This document shows, piece by piece, positions 8,384 to 14,248 of a stretch of DNA of 14,248 bases; positions within the stretch are counted from its first letter, which is position 1; each line of letters starts with the position of its first letter. Made by a program: the position numbers and the translations under genes. The notes beneath the pieces were generated by a model. The model ran no database searches. It saw only the letters and a list, made by a program, of their open reading frames with translations, and had not been told where the DNA came from. This stretch comes from DATDRS01 sp035291605 (GTDB lineage: Bacteria > Chloroflexota > Anaerolineae > Anaerolineales > UBA6663), in NCBI GenBank assembly GCA_035291605.1, contig DATDRS010000364.1, positions 1 through 14,248 on the forward strand, in the 5' to 3' direction.

Positions 8384-8597
8384 GCAGGTGTCTGTCTATC
8401 CTTAGCTCGGTATTGCCAAATACTTTGGTGATTCCACACGCCTGGATGGCTTGCCGTCCGCGTCCCCGCGGACGGCCCGCGCCCCACGGGGGTGCTTCGC
8501 GAAGGACGCGGGCCTGGAGCATCTATGGACAATCACCAGAAACACTGGGTTGACCGTGAGGGGGCCAACTGGCGAAGGATAGTATACCACCTGCTCA
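8384..8597. other. Structured non-coding region upstream of the kinase gene
   Basis: No credible ORF. It contains a 10-bp hairpin (8453-8462 with 8467-8476; the minus-strand RNA would carry a GGGA, GNRA-type tetraloop) and a competing long-range helix of GGCCCGCG (8474-8481) with CGCGGGCC (8507-8514). There is also a palindrome CTTCGCGAAG (8494-8503) and a small inverted repeat CCAAA-TAC-TTTGG (8416-8428). As minus-strand RNA it would be the kinase leader. I find no convincing promoter. Confidence 0.5.
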
Positions 8598-8624
8598 GTA
8601 GGGCAAATTGCCAATTTGCCCTAC
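8598..8624. repeat. Perfect 27-nt palindrome (REP-like) after the PilZ gene
   Basis: Arms GTAGGGCAAATTG (8598-8610) and CAATTTGCCCTAC (8612-8624) are perfect inverse complements around one base. It begins 5 nt after the PilZ stop on the minus strand. It is a different sequence from the palindrome at 6254-6280 but has the same length, symmetry and position at a gene's 3' end. It may serve as a 3' stabilising hairpin; it has no T-run, so it is not a classic terminator. Confidence 0.75.
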
Positions 8625-8629
8625 CGCCT

Positions 8630-8980
8630 CTAGTGCTCTCGAAACCCGTACGCTTCAATCAGCCGTTCGATGACCTGGAGGTCTTCCTGAGGCATATCCA
8701 GCAGTTGAAAACCGGCGGCGTAAAAATCCGGGTTAACATCCCGTTTGCACCACAGGCTTTTGGCCTCAAACTTCAGGTGCAGGTGGTCGGAGACGTCGTC
8801 CGGCAGTTCCATGTGCAGGCTGAACACCGCGTCGGTCGCGATTGGGCGCTCGCTGAGCAACATCGCCCCCTCCGGCGTGAGGTCCACCAGATGCCCGACC
8901 AGCTCGCCGGTCTGCCGGTTGAAGACGCGCGAGTAGAACATAAGGTATTTGCGCTTGAAAGCTCGACGTTCTTGCACCAT
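8630..8980 (-). CDS. PilZ domain protein (probable c-di-GMP receptor)
   Basis: 116 residues, a stand-alone PilZ domain. PilZ proteins bind cyclic di-GMP and switch motility, adhesion or secretion. With numbering from the ATG at 8980, the RxxxR binding motif is RAFKR (6-10). The second motif, normally (D/N)xSxxG, reads DLTPEG (33-38), with Thr for Ser. The remaining strands (MLLSERP, FSLHMELP, FEAKSLWC, FYAAGFQL) fit a PilZ barrel, and the C-terminus ends in a short helix. I prefer this ATG because AGAGG lies about 6 nt upstream; a TTG at 9010 would add 10 residues but has no Shine-Dalgarno. A minus-strand TACAAT box near 9055 is a weak promoter candidate. No diguanylate cyclase or pilus gene is adjacent, so the target is unknown. 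Confidence 0.82.
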   Translation of the reverse strand: MVQERRAFKRKYLMFYSRVFNRQTGELVGHLVDLTPEGAMLLSERPIATDAVFSLHMELPDDVSDHLHLKFEAKSLWCKRDVNPDFYAAGFQLLDMPQEDLQVIERLIEAYGFREH

Positions 8981-9123
8981 GGCGACCTCTGGCGACAAAC
9001 TGAATTCCAACGCAACAATCAGCGGGGTGAGCCCTCACGGCCGCGTGATTGTATCGTCCTTTAGAGTAACCGCTTGACGGCGGCGCGAAGATACGGGCAG
9101 GAGGATGACAGGAGCTACTGCGT

Positions 9124-10674
9124 TCAATCTGCTGCGCCCGCCGCCAGCGCCGGCCTCCCCGACTCGCGCATCGCCTGCGCCACGTTGACGAAGAACAGAA
9201 TCGCCAGCCCGGCCACGAAGAAAATCACCACCGATAGAATCGCGGGGCGGAGGTTGCCCAACTGCTGGTTCACCGCGCCGAAGATGAACGGCCCCAGCCA
9301 CGACGTGCCGCGTTCGCTGATCTCGTAAATCGAGAAGAACTCGGCCTCTTTCTCGGCCGGGACCATCTGCGCGAACAGGCTGCGGCTCAACGCCTGGCTC
9401 CCGCCCAGCACCACCGCGATGAACAACCCCAGGATCCAGAACTCCAGCTCTTGCATGGGGATGCCCAGCGCCGCGACGACCGCCGGGTTGCGCATCCCTG
9501 CGTAAGCGTAAATCACCGTCCCGGCCCAGATCACGAGGCTGACGACCAGCGCGCGCTTCGTGCCGATGCGCCCGGCGAACCAGCCGAAGAACATCGCGCC
9601 CGCAAACGCCGTGAACTGAATCACCAGAATCAGAATCGTCAATCGCTCGGTGGGCATGGCGATGCCGCCGCGCGCCACGGGCGCCGCCGCAAACGTCGCC
9701 GCCACCCCGATCACCGTCTGAATGCCGTCGTTGTAAATCAGATACGCCGCGAGATACTTCACCGTCTCCGGCAGGGTGCGCGCCTTGCGCCACAAGAACA
9801 GGCCCAGCATCAGGATTGGGCCGAACAGCACGAAGAACGCCCACTCCGACGGCAGGCCCAGCGCGGGCATGAGCGGGATGGTCACAAACACGCCGAGCGG
9901 AAGGAGCAACAGCCCCGCGATGAGCGCAGACGGGAACTCCATCGTCTCCGAGAGTTGCCTGAAGGCTACGCTCAACAAGTTCTCGCCGGGGGGCAGCGCG
10001 CGCGCCGCGTGCCGGGAGCGCAGCGTGCGCCACGTCCAGAAGGACCACCCCAGCCACCACAAACCCGCCGAGGCCAGGTTGATCCGCACCGCCAGACCCG
10101 TGCTCAGGCCAATCCTTTCCCGCATCAGAAAGATGACCAGGTTCACGACCAGCAGCAGCCCGCCGCCGAGATACCCCATCGCCCACCCGAACGACGACAC
10201 GCGGTCGCGCTGGTCGGGCGAGGCGATGTCGGGCAGATAGGCGTTGTAAAACACAATCGCCGCGCCGAAGGACAGGTTGGCGATCACGAACAGCACGCCG
10301 CCCAGCCACCACAGTTCGCCCTGCACGAAGAACAGAGCCGTCGTCGCCGCCGCGCCGATTGTCGCGAACAGCCGCATCAACTGCTTGCGCTGGTGCGAGT
10401 AATCGGCAATCGCGCCCAGGATGGGCAGGAACCCGGCCTGGAACACGACCGAAAACGAGATCGCAAACGGCAAAAACGAGTCGGGCGCGACGGGGACGCC
10501 GAAGAACCGCGCCAGCCCGTCGGGATAGGCCTTGGCCGCCTCTTCGACGAGGCCCGCCAGATACGGCCCCAAAAACACCGTGCCCACCGTCGTGCTGAAC
10601 GCGCTGTTAGCCCAGTCGTACATGGCCCAGCCGGCGATCTCGCGCCGGTCATTCACCAAAGATGCGGTTGCCAT
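9124..10674 (-). CDS. MFS transporter, UMF1/Atg22-like family
   Basis: 516 residues with about 12 hydrophobic helices; an inner-membrane secondary transporter. The N-terminus RREIAGWAMYDWANSAFSTT (10-29) is the hallmark of the UMF1/Atg22-like branch of the major facilitator superfamily. Other signs are GAIADYSHQRKQLM (87-100, MFS motif A position), FYNAYLPDIASPDQRDRVS (142-160), and a second-half motif-A equivalent GWFAGRIGTKRAL. Yeast Atg22 exports vacuolar amino acids, but bacterial members have no firm substrate. The ATG at 10674 is set by GGAGGAGG about 7 nt upstream; the frame is open for 27 more codons but without a family match. It is divergent from the EamA transporter and separated by 112 nt from the PilZ gene downstream. 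Confidence 0.92.
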   Translation of the reverse strand: MATASLVNDRREIAGWAMYDWANSAFSTTVGTVFLGPYLAGLVEEAAKAYPDGLARFFGVPVAPDSFLPFAISFSVVFQAGFLPILGAIADYSHQRKQLMRLFATIGAAATTALFFVQGELWWLGGVLFVIANLSFGAAIVFYNAYLPDIASPDQRDRVSSFGWAMGYLGGGLLLVVNLVIFLMRERIGLSTGLAVRINLASAGLWWLGWSFWTWRTLRSRHAARALPPGENLLSVAFRQLSETMEFPSALIAGLLLLPLGVFVTIPLMPALGLPSEWAFFVLFGPILMLGLFLWRKARTLPETVKYLAAYLIYNDGIQTVIGVAATFAAAPVARGGIAMPTERLTILILVIQFTAFAGAMFFGWFAGRIGTKRALVVSLVIWAGTVIYAYAGMRNPAVVAALGIPMQELEFWILGLFIAVVLGGSQALSRSLFAQMVPAEKEAEFFSIYEISERGTSWLGPFIFGAVNQQLGNLRPAILSVVIFFVAGLAILFFVNVAQAMRESGRPALAAGAAD

Positions 10675-10708
10675 ACGTCGTCCTCCTCCGATGCGGGTTT
10701 GGGCGGAT

Positions 10709-10737
10709 ATAATAGCCCTGCTTGGCGCTTGCTCCAA
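10709..10737 (-). promoter_or_regulatory. Candidate promoter of the MFS gene, overlapping a plus-strand -10 box
   Basis: Minus strand: TTGGAG (10737-10732) and TATTAT (10714-10709) with a 17-nt spacer, about 30 nt before the MFS start codon. The same bases on the plus strand read TATAAT (10708-10713), a consensus -10 without a clear -35, which could serve the divergent EamA gene with a leader of about 70 nt. Initiation in the two directions would then compete. Confidence 0.4.
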
Positions 10738-10739
10738 AT

Positions 10740-10763
10740 ACTGATCACTGATCACTGATTACT
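10740..10763. repeat. ACTGATY heptad repeats upstream of the EamA gene
   Basis: Three consecutive 7-nt units (ACTGATC, ACTGATC, ACTGATT) and a partial fourth (ACT). They belong to the same repeat family as the array next to typA at 5560-5620. The array ends 24 nt before the start codon. Function unknown. Confidence 0.6.
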
Positions 10764-10787
10764 TTTCACCCCGTCTTCCCAGACACC

Positions 10788-11711
10788 ATGAAGCGCCCCG
10801 AAACCCTCGCCATCCTCGAAGCCGTGTTGGCCATCACCCTCTGGGCCGTCTCGTTCGTCTTTATGAAGATCGCGCTGCGGGAGATTTCGGCGGCGACGAT
10901 GATCGCGATCCGCTTTGCGATGGGCGCGGCGCTGGTGGGGCTGGCCGCATGGCGCAAGGGGGACTTTGCGCGCCTGAGGCGCGCGGACATGCCGCGCCTG
11001 GCCCTGCTCGGTTTCGTGGGCATCACATTGCAGCAACTTTTACAAGTAAGCGGGCAGGCGACCTCCGACGCGAGCGTGGCCGCCTTCCTCGCCTCGACCG
11101 CCCCAGCCTTCACCGTCGCGCTGGCGGCGCTCGTCTTGCGCGAAAAACCTGGGCTATGGCAGATATTCGGGGTTGCGCTGGCGACGGTGGGCGCGGTCGT
11201 CGTCTCGACCGGGGGCGACGTGGCCGCGCTGGCTCGCGGCCAGTTCGGCGCGCCGGGGAACCTGCTCGTCCTGCTCTCGGCGGTCGTGTGGGCGGCGTTC
11301 ACCATCCTCAACAAGCACGTCGTCCAGGACCGCCCCTCGACGCTCGTCACCGCCGGGATGTTCTTCTTCGGCTGGCTGTTTGCGCTGCCGTTCTTCGTGG
11401 CGCAGGAGGGTTGGCGCGAAATCCCTAACCTGAGCCTGGCGGGGTGGGGCGCGGTGCTCTACGTAGGATTGCTGGCCACAGCCGTCGCATACCTGATCAA
11501 CAGCCACGCGCTCAAGCACATCCTGGCCTCGCGCGTGGCGGTGATCCAAAACCTGGAGGCCATCATCGCCGTCGCCGCCGCAGCGCTCTTTCTTCAGGAG
11601 CAGGTGACGGGCGCGATGCTGCTTGGCGGCGCGGCGATCATCGCAGGGGTGTACCTGGCCGAGCGCGGCGCGGCTGAAGTCGAGGCAGTGGTGGAGGCCG
11701 AGGTGCGATAG
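10788..11711 (+). CDS. DMT-superfamily transporter, EamA type (two EamA domains)
   Basis: 307 residues and about ten hydrophobic helices, the standard drug/metabolite transporter layout of two five-helix EamA repeats (about 8-141 and 157-290). The N-terminus AVLAITLWAVSFVFMKIAL and FMGAALVG-like helix 2, the AFLASTAPAFTVALAALVLREK segment (99-120, the usual ASLLxxxxPVxxALLAxLFLGE position) and the second-half equivalent IIAVAAAALFLQEQVTGAMLLGG identify the family. Such proteins typically export amino acids or other metabolites; the substrate is not predictable. The ATG at 10788 fits family N-termini, but no Shine-Dalgarno precedes it; heptad repeats and a pyrimidine-rich stretch do. It is divergent from the MFS transporter and followed by a 390-nt non-coding gap. 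Confidence 0.9.
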   Translation: MKRPETLAILEAVLAITLWAVSFVFMKIALREISAATMIAIRFAMGAALVGLAAWRKGDFARLRRADMPRLALLGFVGITLQQLLQVSGQATSDASVAAFLASTAPAFTVALAALVLREKPGLWQIFGVALATVGAVVVSTGGDVAALARGQFGAPGNLLVLLSAVVWAAFTILNKHVVQDRPSTLVTAGMFFFGWLFALPFFVAQEGWREIPNLSLAGWGAVLYVGLLATAVAYLINSHALKHILASRVAVIQNLEAIIAVAAAALFLQEQVTGAMLLGGAAIIAGVYLAERGAAEVEAVVEAEVR

Positions 11712-12102
11712 TTCTTTTGCCGCGAATTTAGCGAAGCGGCCTTTTCGTTCGTTTGCTTGCGCCCGGCCCGGATGGGGCTATAATCCAACCCACCAGACCA
11801 TAAGCAGACGCCTGCGACGTATCAGCATCCGGGCAATCGCCTACGCGATAGGGGCGCATGGCATGGGGACAGTAACAGAGTCCGAGCCGTTCGCAACTTT
11901 CGCGGACGGCTCGTCGTGTTTTAGGCAGGAGGGTGCGTCACTGGCCTGGAGGCAGGTAATTCATCGCGGCGTGGGCCATTGTGGGGCTATAGCATTCAGA
12001 CGGCATTTTTCTTTTCCTCTCCGAGGACTTGGGCATATAATCCACTCCGGCTGACCTGTAGCCCGCGTGGTATAGTCAGCCGTTCAGAGCGAGCAGTCAC
12101 GC
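11712..12102 (+). other. Intergenic region with promoter-like boxes and a hairpin, no credible gene
   Basis: A consensus -10 TATAAT (11779-11784) has only a weak -35 (TTGCGC, 11757-11762, 16-nt spacer). About 100 nt later comes a 12-bp hairpin with a T-run. Two more -10-like boxes, TATAAT (12036-12041) and TATAGT (12071-12076), lie nearer hsdR, both without a good -35. ORFs crossing here show no protein-like pattern. The region may hold a small RNA or an hsdR leader. Confidence 0.45.
11883..11922 (+). terminator. Terminator-like hairpin in the eamA-hsdR gap
   Basis: A 12-bp stem (11883-11894 with 11902-11913, one G-U pair) encloses a 7-nt loop AACTTTC and is followed after 5 nt by TTTT (11919-11922). 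The T-run is short and displaced, so termination may be weak. It could end the EamA transcript 170 nt after its stop, or end a short RNA started at the TATAAT box near 11784. Confidence 0.45.
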
Positions 12103-14160
12103 ATGGCAATGTCCGAAGCCGACACGCGCGCAAATCTGATTGACCCTGTCCTCCGCGACAAGGGTTGGGTGTACCCCTATGTCAAGCGCGAGGAGAGCGG
12201 CAAGGCAGTGGACATCGTCAACGGTCAGCCGCGCCAGCGCAATACGGTGTACGTGGATTACACCCTGCGCGTCGAGGTCAACTCGCAAACCCATCCCGTC
12301 GCGGTAGCGTTGATCGAAGCCAAAGCCGAGGATTTGCCGCCCAATCACGGCTTGGAGCAAGCCAAAGCCTACGCGCGCTGTAAACGCTTCAACGTCCCCT
12401 TTATCTATTCGTCCAACGGGCATCAGTTTGTCGAGTACGACCGCTATACGGGGTTGACGAGCAGGCCGCGCCCGGTGGCGGAGTTCCCGGCCCGCGCGGA
12501 ACTGCGCGCCCGTTACGAAGCGAAGATGGGGTTCAGCCTGGACGATCCCGCCGCCCGCCCACTGATCACGCCCTACACGGGCGGCGAGGCGGGCCGCCGC
12601 TACTATCAGGATGCGGCTATCCGCGCGGTTCTGGAAAAAATCGTGCGAAGCGATAAAGCGGGCGAGCCGAAGCGCGCACTGCTCTCACTGGCAACCGGCG
12701 CGGGGAAGACGTTCATCGCCGTTAACTTGCTCAAGCGCATCGCGGACGCCGGACAGTTACGACGCGCGCTGTTCGTGTGTGACCGGGACGAGCTGCGCGG
12801 GCAGGCGCTCACGCACATGCAGAACGTGTTCGGCGCCGATGCGGCGGAAGTCTATCGAACAGCCGAGGGAAAGAACAGCGCGCGGAACGCGCGCCTCCAC
12901 ATTGCCACCTATCAGACTCTGGACATAGCGACCGAGGAAGGCAGGGCCAACTTCCTGACCACCTATTACCCGCCCGACTATTTCAGTCACATCATCATTG
13001 ACGAGTGCCACCGTTCGGCGTGGGGCGCGTGGAGCCAGGTGCTCAAGCGCAACCCCAACGCCGTGCAGATTGGCCTGACGGCCACGCCGCGCCAACTGGT
13101 CATCAAGACCAACACGCCGGAGGCCGAGGCCGACGCGAAAATCACCGCCGACAACATCAAGTATTTTGGCGAGCCGGTGTACGAATATGATTTGGCGCAA
13201 GGCATTGAGGACGGTTATCTCGCCGCGTGCGAAATTCAGAAGAGCGGCGTAGATATTGACGACACGGGCATCGCCCTTGACGACGTGCTGGCGCGCAAAC
13301 CCATCAACGCCCGCACCGGCCAGCCCGTGACGCGCGCAGAACTGGAAGAACTCTACCAGAAGACGGATTACGAAGACCGCATTCAACTGCCTGACCGCGT
13401 GCTGGCGATGTGTCAAGACCTGTTCGAGCATCTGCTCAAGATGGGCGGGCCGGAGCAGAAGACCGTCATCTTTTGCGTGCGCGACACGCACGCCGACGCG
13501 GTAGCCGTCGAGATGAACAACCTGTACGCCGCGTGGGGCGAAAAGAATGGCCGGCCGCGCGCCGAGCCATACGCCTTCAAATGCACGGCGGCGGGCGGAG
13601 GCCATGACTATCTGCCCGACCTGCGCGGCAGTTCGCGGACGCATTTCATCGCTGCGACCGTCGAACTGCTGACGACAGGCGTGGACGTGCCTGCTCTGCG
13701 GAACGTGGCGTTCTTCCGCTACATGAAATCGCCCATCTCGTTTTATCAGATGGTCGGGCGCGGCACCCGGCTCGACCCCGGCACGGGCAAGTTGATGTTC
13801 CACGTATACGATTACACCGACGCCACGCGCCTGTTCGGGGAAGACTTCTTCACCAAGCCAACCAGGCCGCACGCGCCCAAGCCGACAACGGTTGACAACG
13901 GCGAGGAGGGCGACGAGGCCGAAGAACCGCTCATCATTTCCGTCGAAGGCTTTGACGTGCACATCTCCGAAAAGGGGCGGTACGTGGTGACGATGGTAGA
14001 TGAGAGAGCCAAAGCCGTGCCAGTGGAAGAATACAAAGCGCAGTTGGCGGAGCGGTTGAAGCAGGAAGCGCCGACGCTGGACGACTTCCGCGCGCACTGG
14101 ATTGACCAGAGACCGCGCCGCACGCTAGTGGCGCGTAGCGCAAGTATTGCAAGAAATTAG
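12103..14160 (+). CDS. hsdR: Type I restriction endonuclease HsdR (EcoEI-like), C-terminus lost to an insertion sequence
   Basis: The 685-residue frame encodes the motor and nuclease subunit of a type I restriction-modification enzyme. The N-terminal PD-(D/E)xK nuclease has Asp52 and Glu72-x-Lys74 (IEAKAEDL). The superfamily-2 helicase core has YYQDAAI (167-173), Walker A TGAGKT (198-203), DECH (300-303), TATP (326-329), GVD (526-528) and GRGTR (552-556). Family members run to roughly 800-1000 residues with a C-terminal domain that contacts HsdM. Here similarity stops at TLDDFRAHWIDQRPRRTL (658-675), and the last ten residues, VARSASIARN, look foreign. That point coincides with a TA at 14126-14127, taken as the insertion site. 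No hsdM or hsdS is in the window; they may lie beyond the insertion. A second ATG two codons in is possible; Shine-Dalgarno is weak. The product is probably non-functional (inference). Confidence 0.85.
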   Translation: MAMSEADTRANLIDPVLRDKGWVYPYVKREESGKAVDIVNGQPRQRNTVYVDYTLRVEVNSQTHPVAVALIEAKAEDLPPNHGLEQAKAYARCKRFNVPFIYSSNGHQFVEYDRYTGLTSRPRPVAEFPARAELRARYEAKMGFSLDDPAARPLITPYTGGEAGRRYYQDAAIRAVLEKIVRSDKAGEPKRALLSLATGAGKTFIAVNLLKRIADAGQLRRALFVCDRDELRGQALTHMQNVFGADAAEVYRTAEGKNSARNARLHIATYQTLDIATEEGRANFLTTYYPPDYFSHIIIDECHRSAWGAWSQVLKRNPNAVQIGLTATPRQLVIKTNTPEAEADAKITADNIKYFGEPVYEYDLAQGIEDGYLAACEIQKSGVDIDDTGIALDDVLARKPINARTGQPVTRAELEELYQKTDYEDRIQLPDRVLAMCQDLFEHLLKMGGPEQKTVIFCVRDTHADAVAVEMNNLYAAWGEKNGRPRAEPYAFKCTAAGGGHDYLPDLRGSSRTHFIAATVELLTTGVDVPALRNVAFFRYMKSPISFYQMVGRGTRLDPGTGKLMFHVYDYTDATRLFGEDFFTKPTRPHAPKPTTVDNGEEGDEAEEPLIISVEGFDVHISEKGRYVVTMVDERAKAVPVEEYKAQLAERLKQEAPTLDDFRAHWIDQRPRRTLVARSASIARN

Positions 14161-14247
14161 GCCCGGGGTGTTGTAGAGCCACAGCCGGAAAGCGCGCCGG
14201 GTCCACTGCCAATCAAACGGATGAGCAAAGCAGTCGTTGTATTCGAC
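14125..14247 (-). CDS. Transposase C-terminal fragment, IS630-like
   Basis: The minus-strand frame entering from the right edge gives 40 residues beginning VEYNDCFAHPFDWQWTRRAF and ends at a TAG (14127-14125). The AHPF-W-WT pattern resembles the KPF-WT-T C-terminal signature of IS630-family DDE transposases, which cut and paste at TA. The other two minus frames are less protein-like, and one is interrupted by a stop. The stop codon is made partly of the target TA. The fragment is short, so the family call is tentative. Confidence 0.45.
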   Translation of the reverse strand, partial: VEYNDCFAHPFDWQWTRRAFRLWLYNTPGLISCNTCATRH

Positions 14248-14248
14248 A
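14128..14248 (-). mobile_element. One end of an insertion sequence interrupting hsdR, continues beyond window
   Basis: Begins right after the TA at 14126-14127, where HsdR similarity ends. The end starts GTGGCGCGTAGCGCAAGTAT, a plausible terminal inverted repeat, though the other end is out of view. The inner part carries a transposase-like reading frame on the minus strand running towards this end. Insertion at TA is what the IS630/Tc1-mariner group does. Confidence 0.5.

Noticed and set aside
6317..8431. Long plus-strand frames opposite the kinase (6317-7252, 7676-8431) and an overlapping 535-codon minus-strand frame (6915-8522)
   Set aside because: Shadows of the kinase gene; no recognisable domain and Arg/Gly/Ala-biased composition.
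8550..8585. TTGACC (8550-8555) with TAGTAT (8580-8585) as a plus-strand promoter
   Set aside because: The spacer is 24 nt, too long, and no plus-strand gene follows.
9451..10758. 435-codon plus-strand frame opposite the MFS gene (and a 425-codon frame at 9035-10312 on the minus strand)
   Set aside because: Both lie in the wrong frame of a clear MFS gene; compositions are charged and repetitive, with no membrane helices.
11785..11960. Known riboswitch classes (c-di-GMP, cobalamin, ZTP, SAM) or 6S RNA for the eamA-hsdR gap
   Set aside because: I could not find the conserved core sequences of those classes, nor a long closing stem expected of 6S RNA, by eye.
11623..12054. 143-codon plus-strand frame across the eamA-hsdR gap
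   Set aside because: It starts inside eamA out of frame, crosses the promoter box and hairpin, and has no protein-like pattern.
12757..14097. 446-codon minus-strand frame opposite hsdR
   Set aside because: It mirrors the hsdR codons. The HsdR frame holds every helicase motif, this one none.

Overview
The window is GC-rich bacterial DNA. Almost all of it is ordinary chromosomal coding sequence. The gene set (a Ser/Thr kinase fused to a Thr/Pro-rich linker and a TolB-like propeller, a PEP/pyruvate-binding protein without phosphotransfer domains, a UMF1-type transporter, a stand-alone PilZ protein, an EcoEI-like HsdR) and the style of its palindromic repeats suggest a Chloroflexota (Anaerolineae-like) genome. 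That assignment is inference: no rRNA or other phylogenetic marker is present. I see no tRNA, rRNA, CRISPR array or replication origin.

Left part (1-5559, all minus strand): the 5' two thirds of dnaN runs off the left edge. Upstream of it, in transcription order, lie typA/bipA, a MOSC-domain gene and a large PEP/pyruvate-binding protein gene. The last two are separated by only 3 nt and look translationally coupled. dnaN has its own promoter candidate, with a 20-bp perfect inverted repeat lying on the -10 box.

Centre (5560-6280): typA is divergent from a cold-shock gene (csp). The 412-nt divergent region holds a good sigma70-like promoter for csp, a weaker one for typA, and a terminator-like hairpin early in each predicted leader. 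A strong bidirectional terminator follows csp. The convergent kinase gene ends inside a perfect palindrome that supplies its stop codon.

Right-centre (6278-10674, minus strand): the kinase-propeller gene, a small PilZ gene that also ends next to a perfect palindrome, and a UMF1/Atg22-type MFS transporter. A DMT/EamA transporter (10788-11711, plus) diverges from the MFS gene. The 390-nt gap after it has a consensus -10 box and a long hairpin but no convincing ORF.

Right end (12103-14248): an HsdR-type restriction subunit with intact nuclease and helicase motifs stops abruptly at 14160. Its homologous sequence ends at a TA dinucleotide. The remaining bases read, on the minus strand, like the C-terminus of an IS630-type transposase, so hsdR appears to be interrupted by an insertion sequence that continues beyond the window.

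No clearly new multi-gene system is visible. The best leads are the paired typA/csp leaders, the phosphotransfer-less PEP/pyruvate-binding protein, the IS-broken hsdR, and several unexplained inverted-repeat structures between genes.
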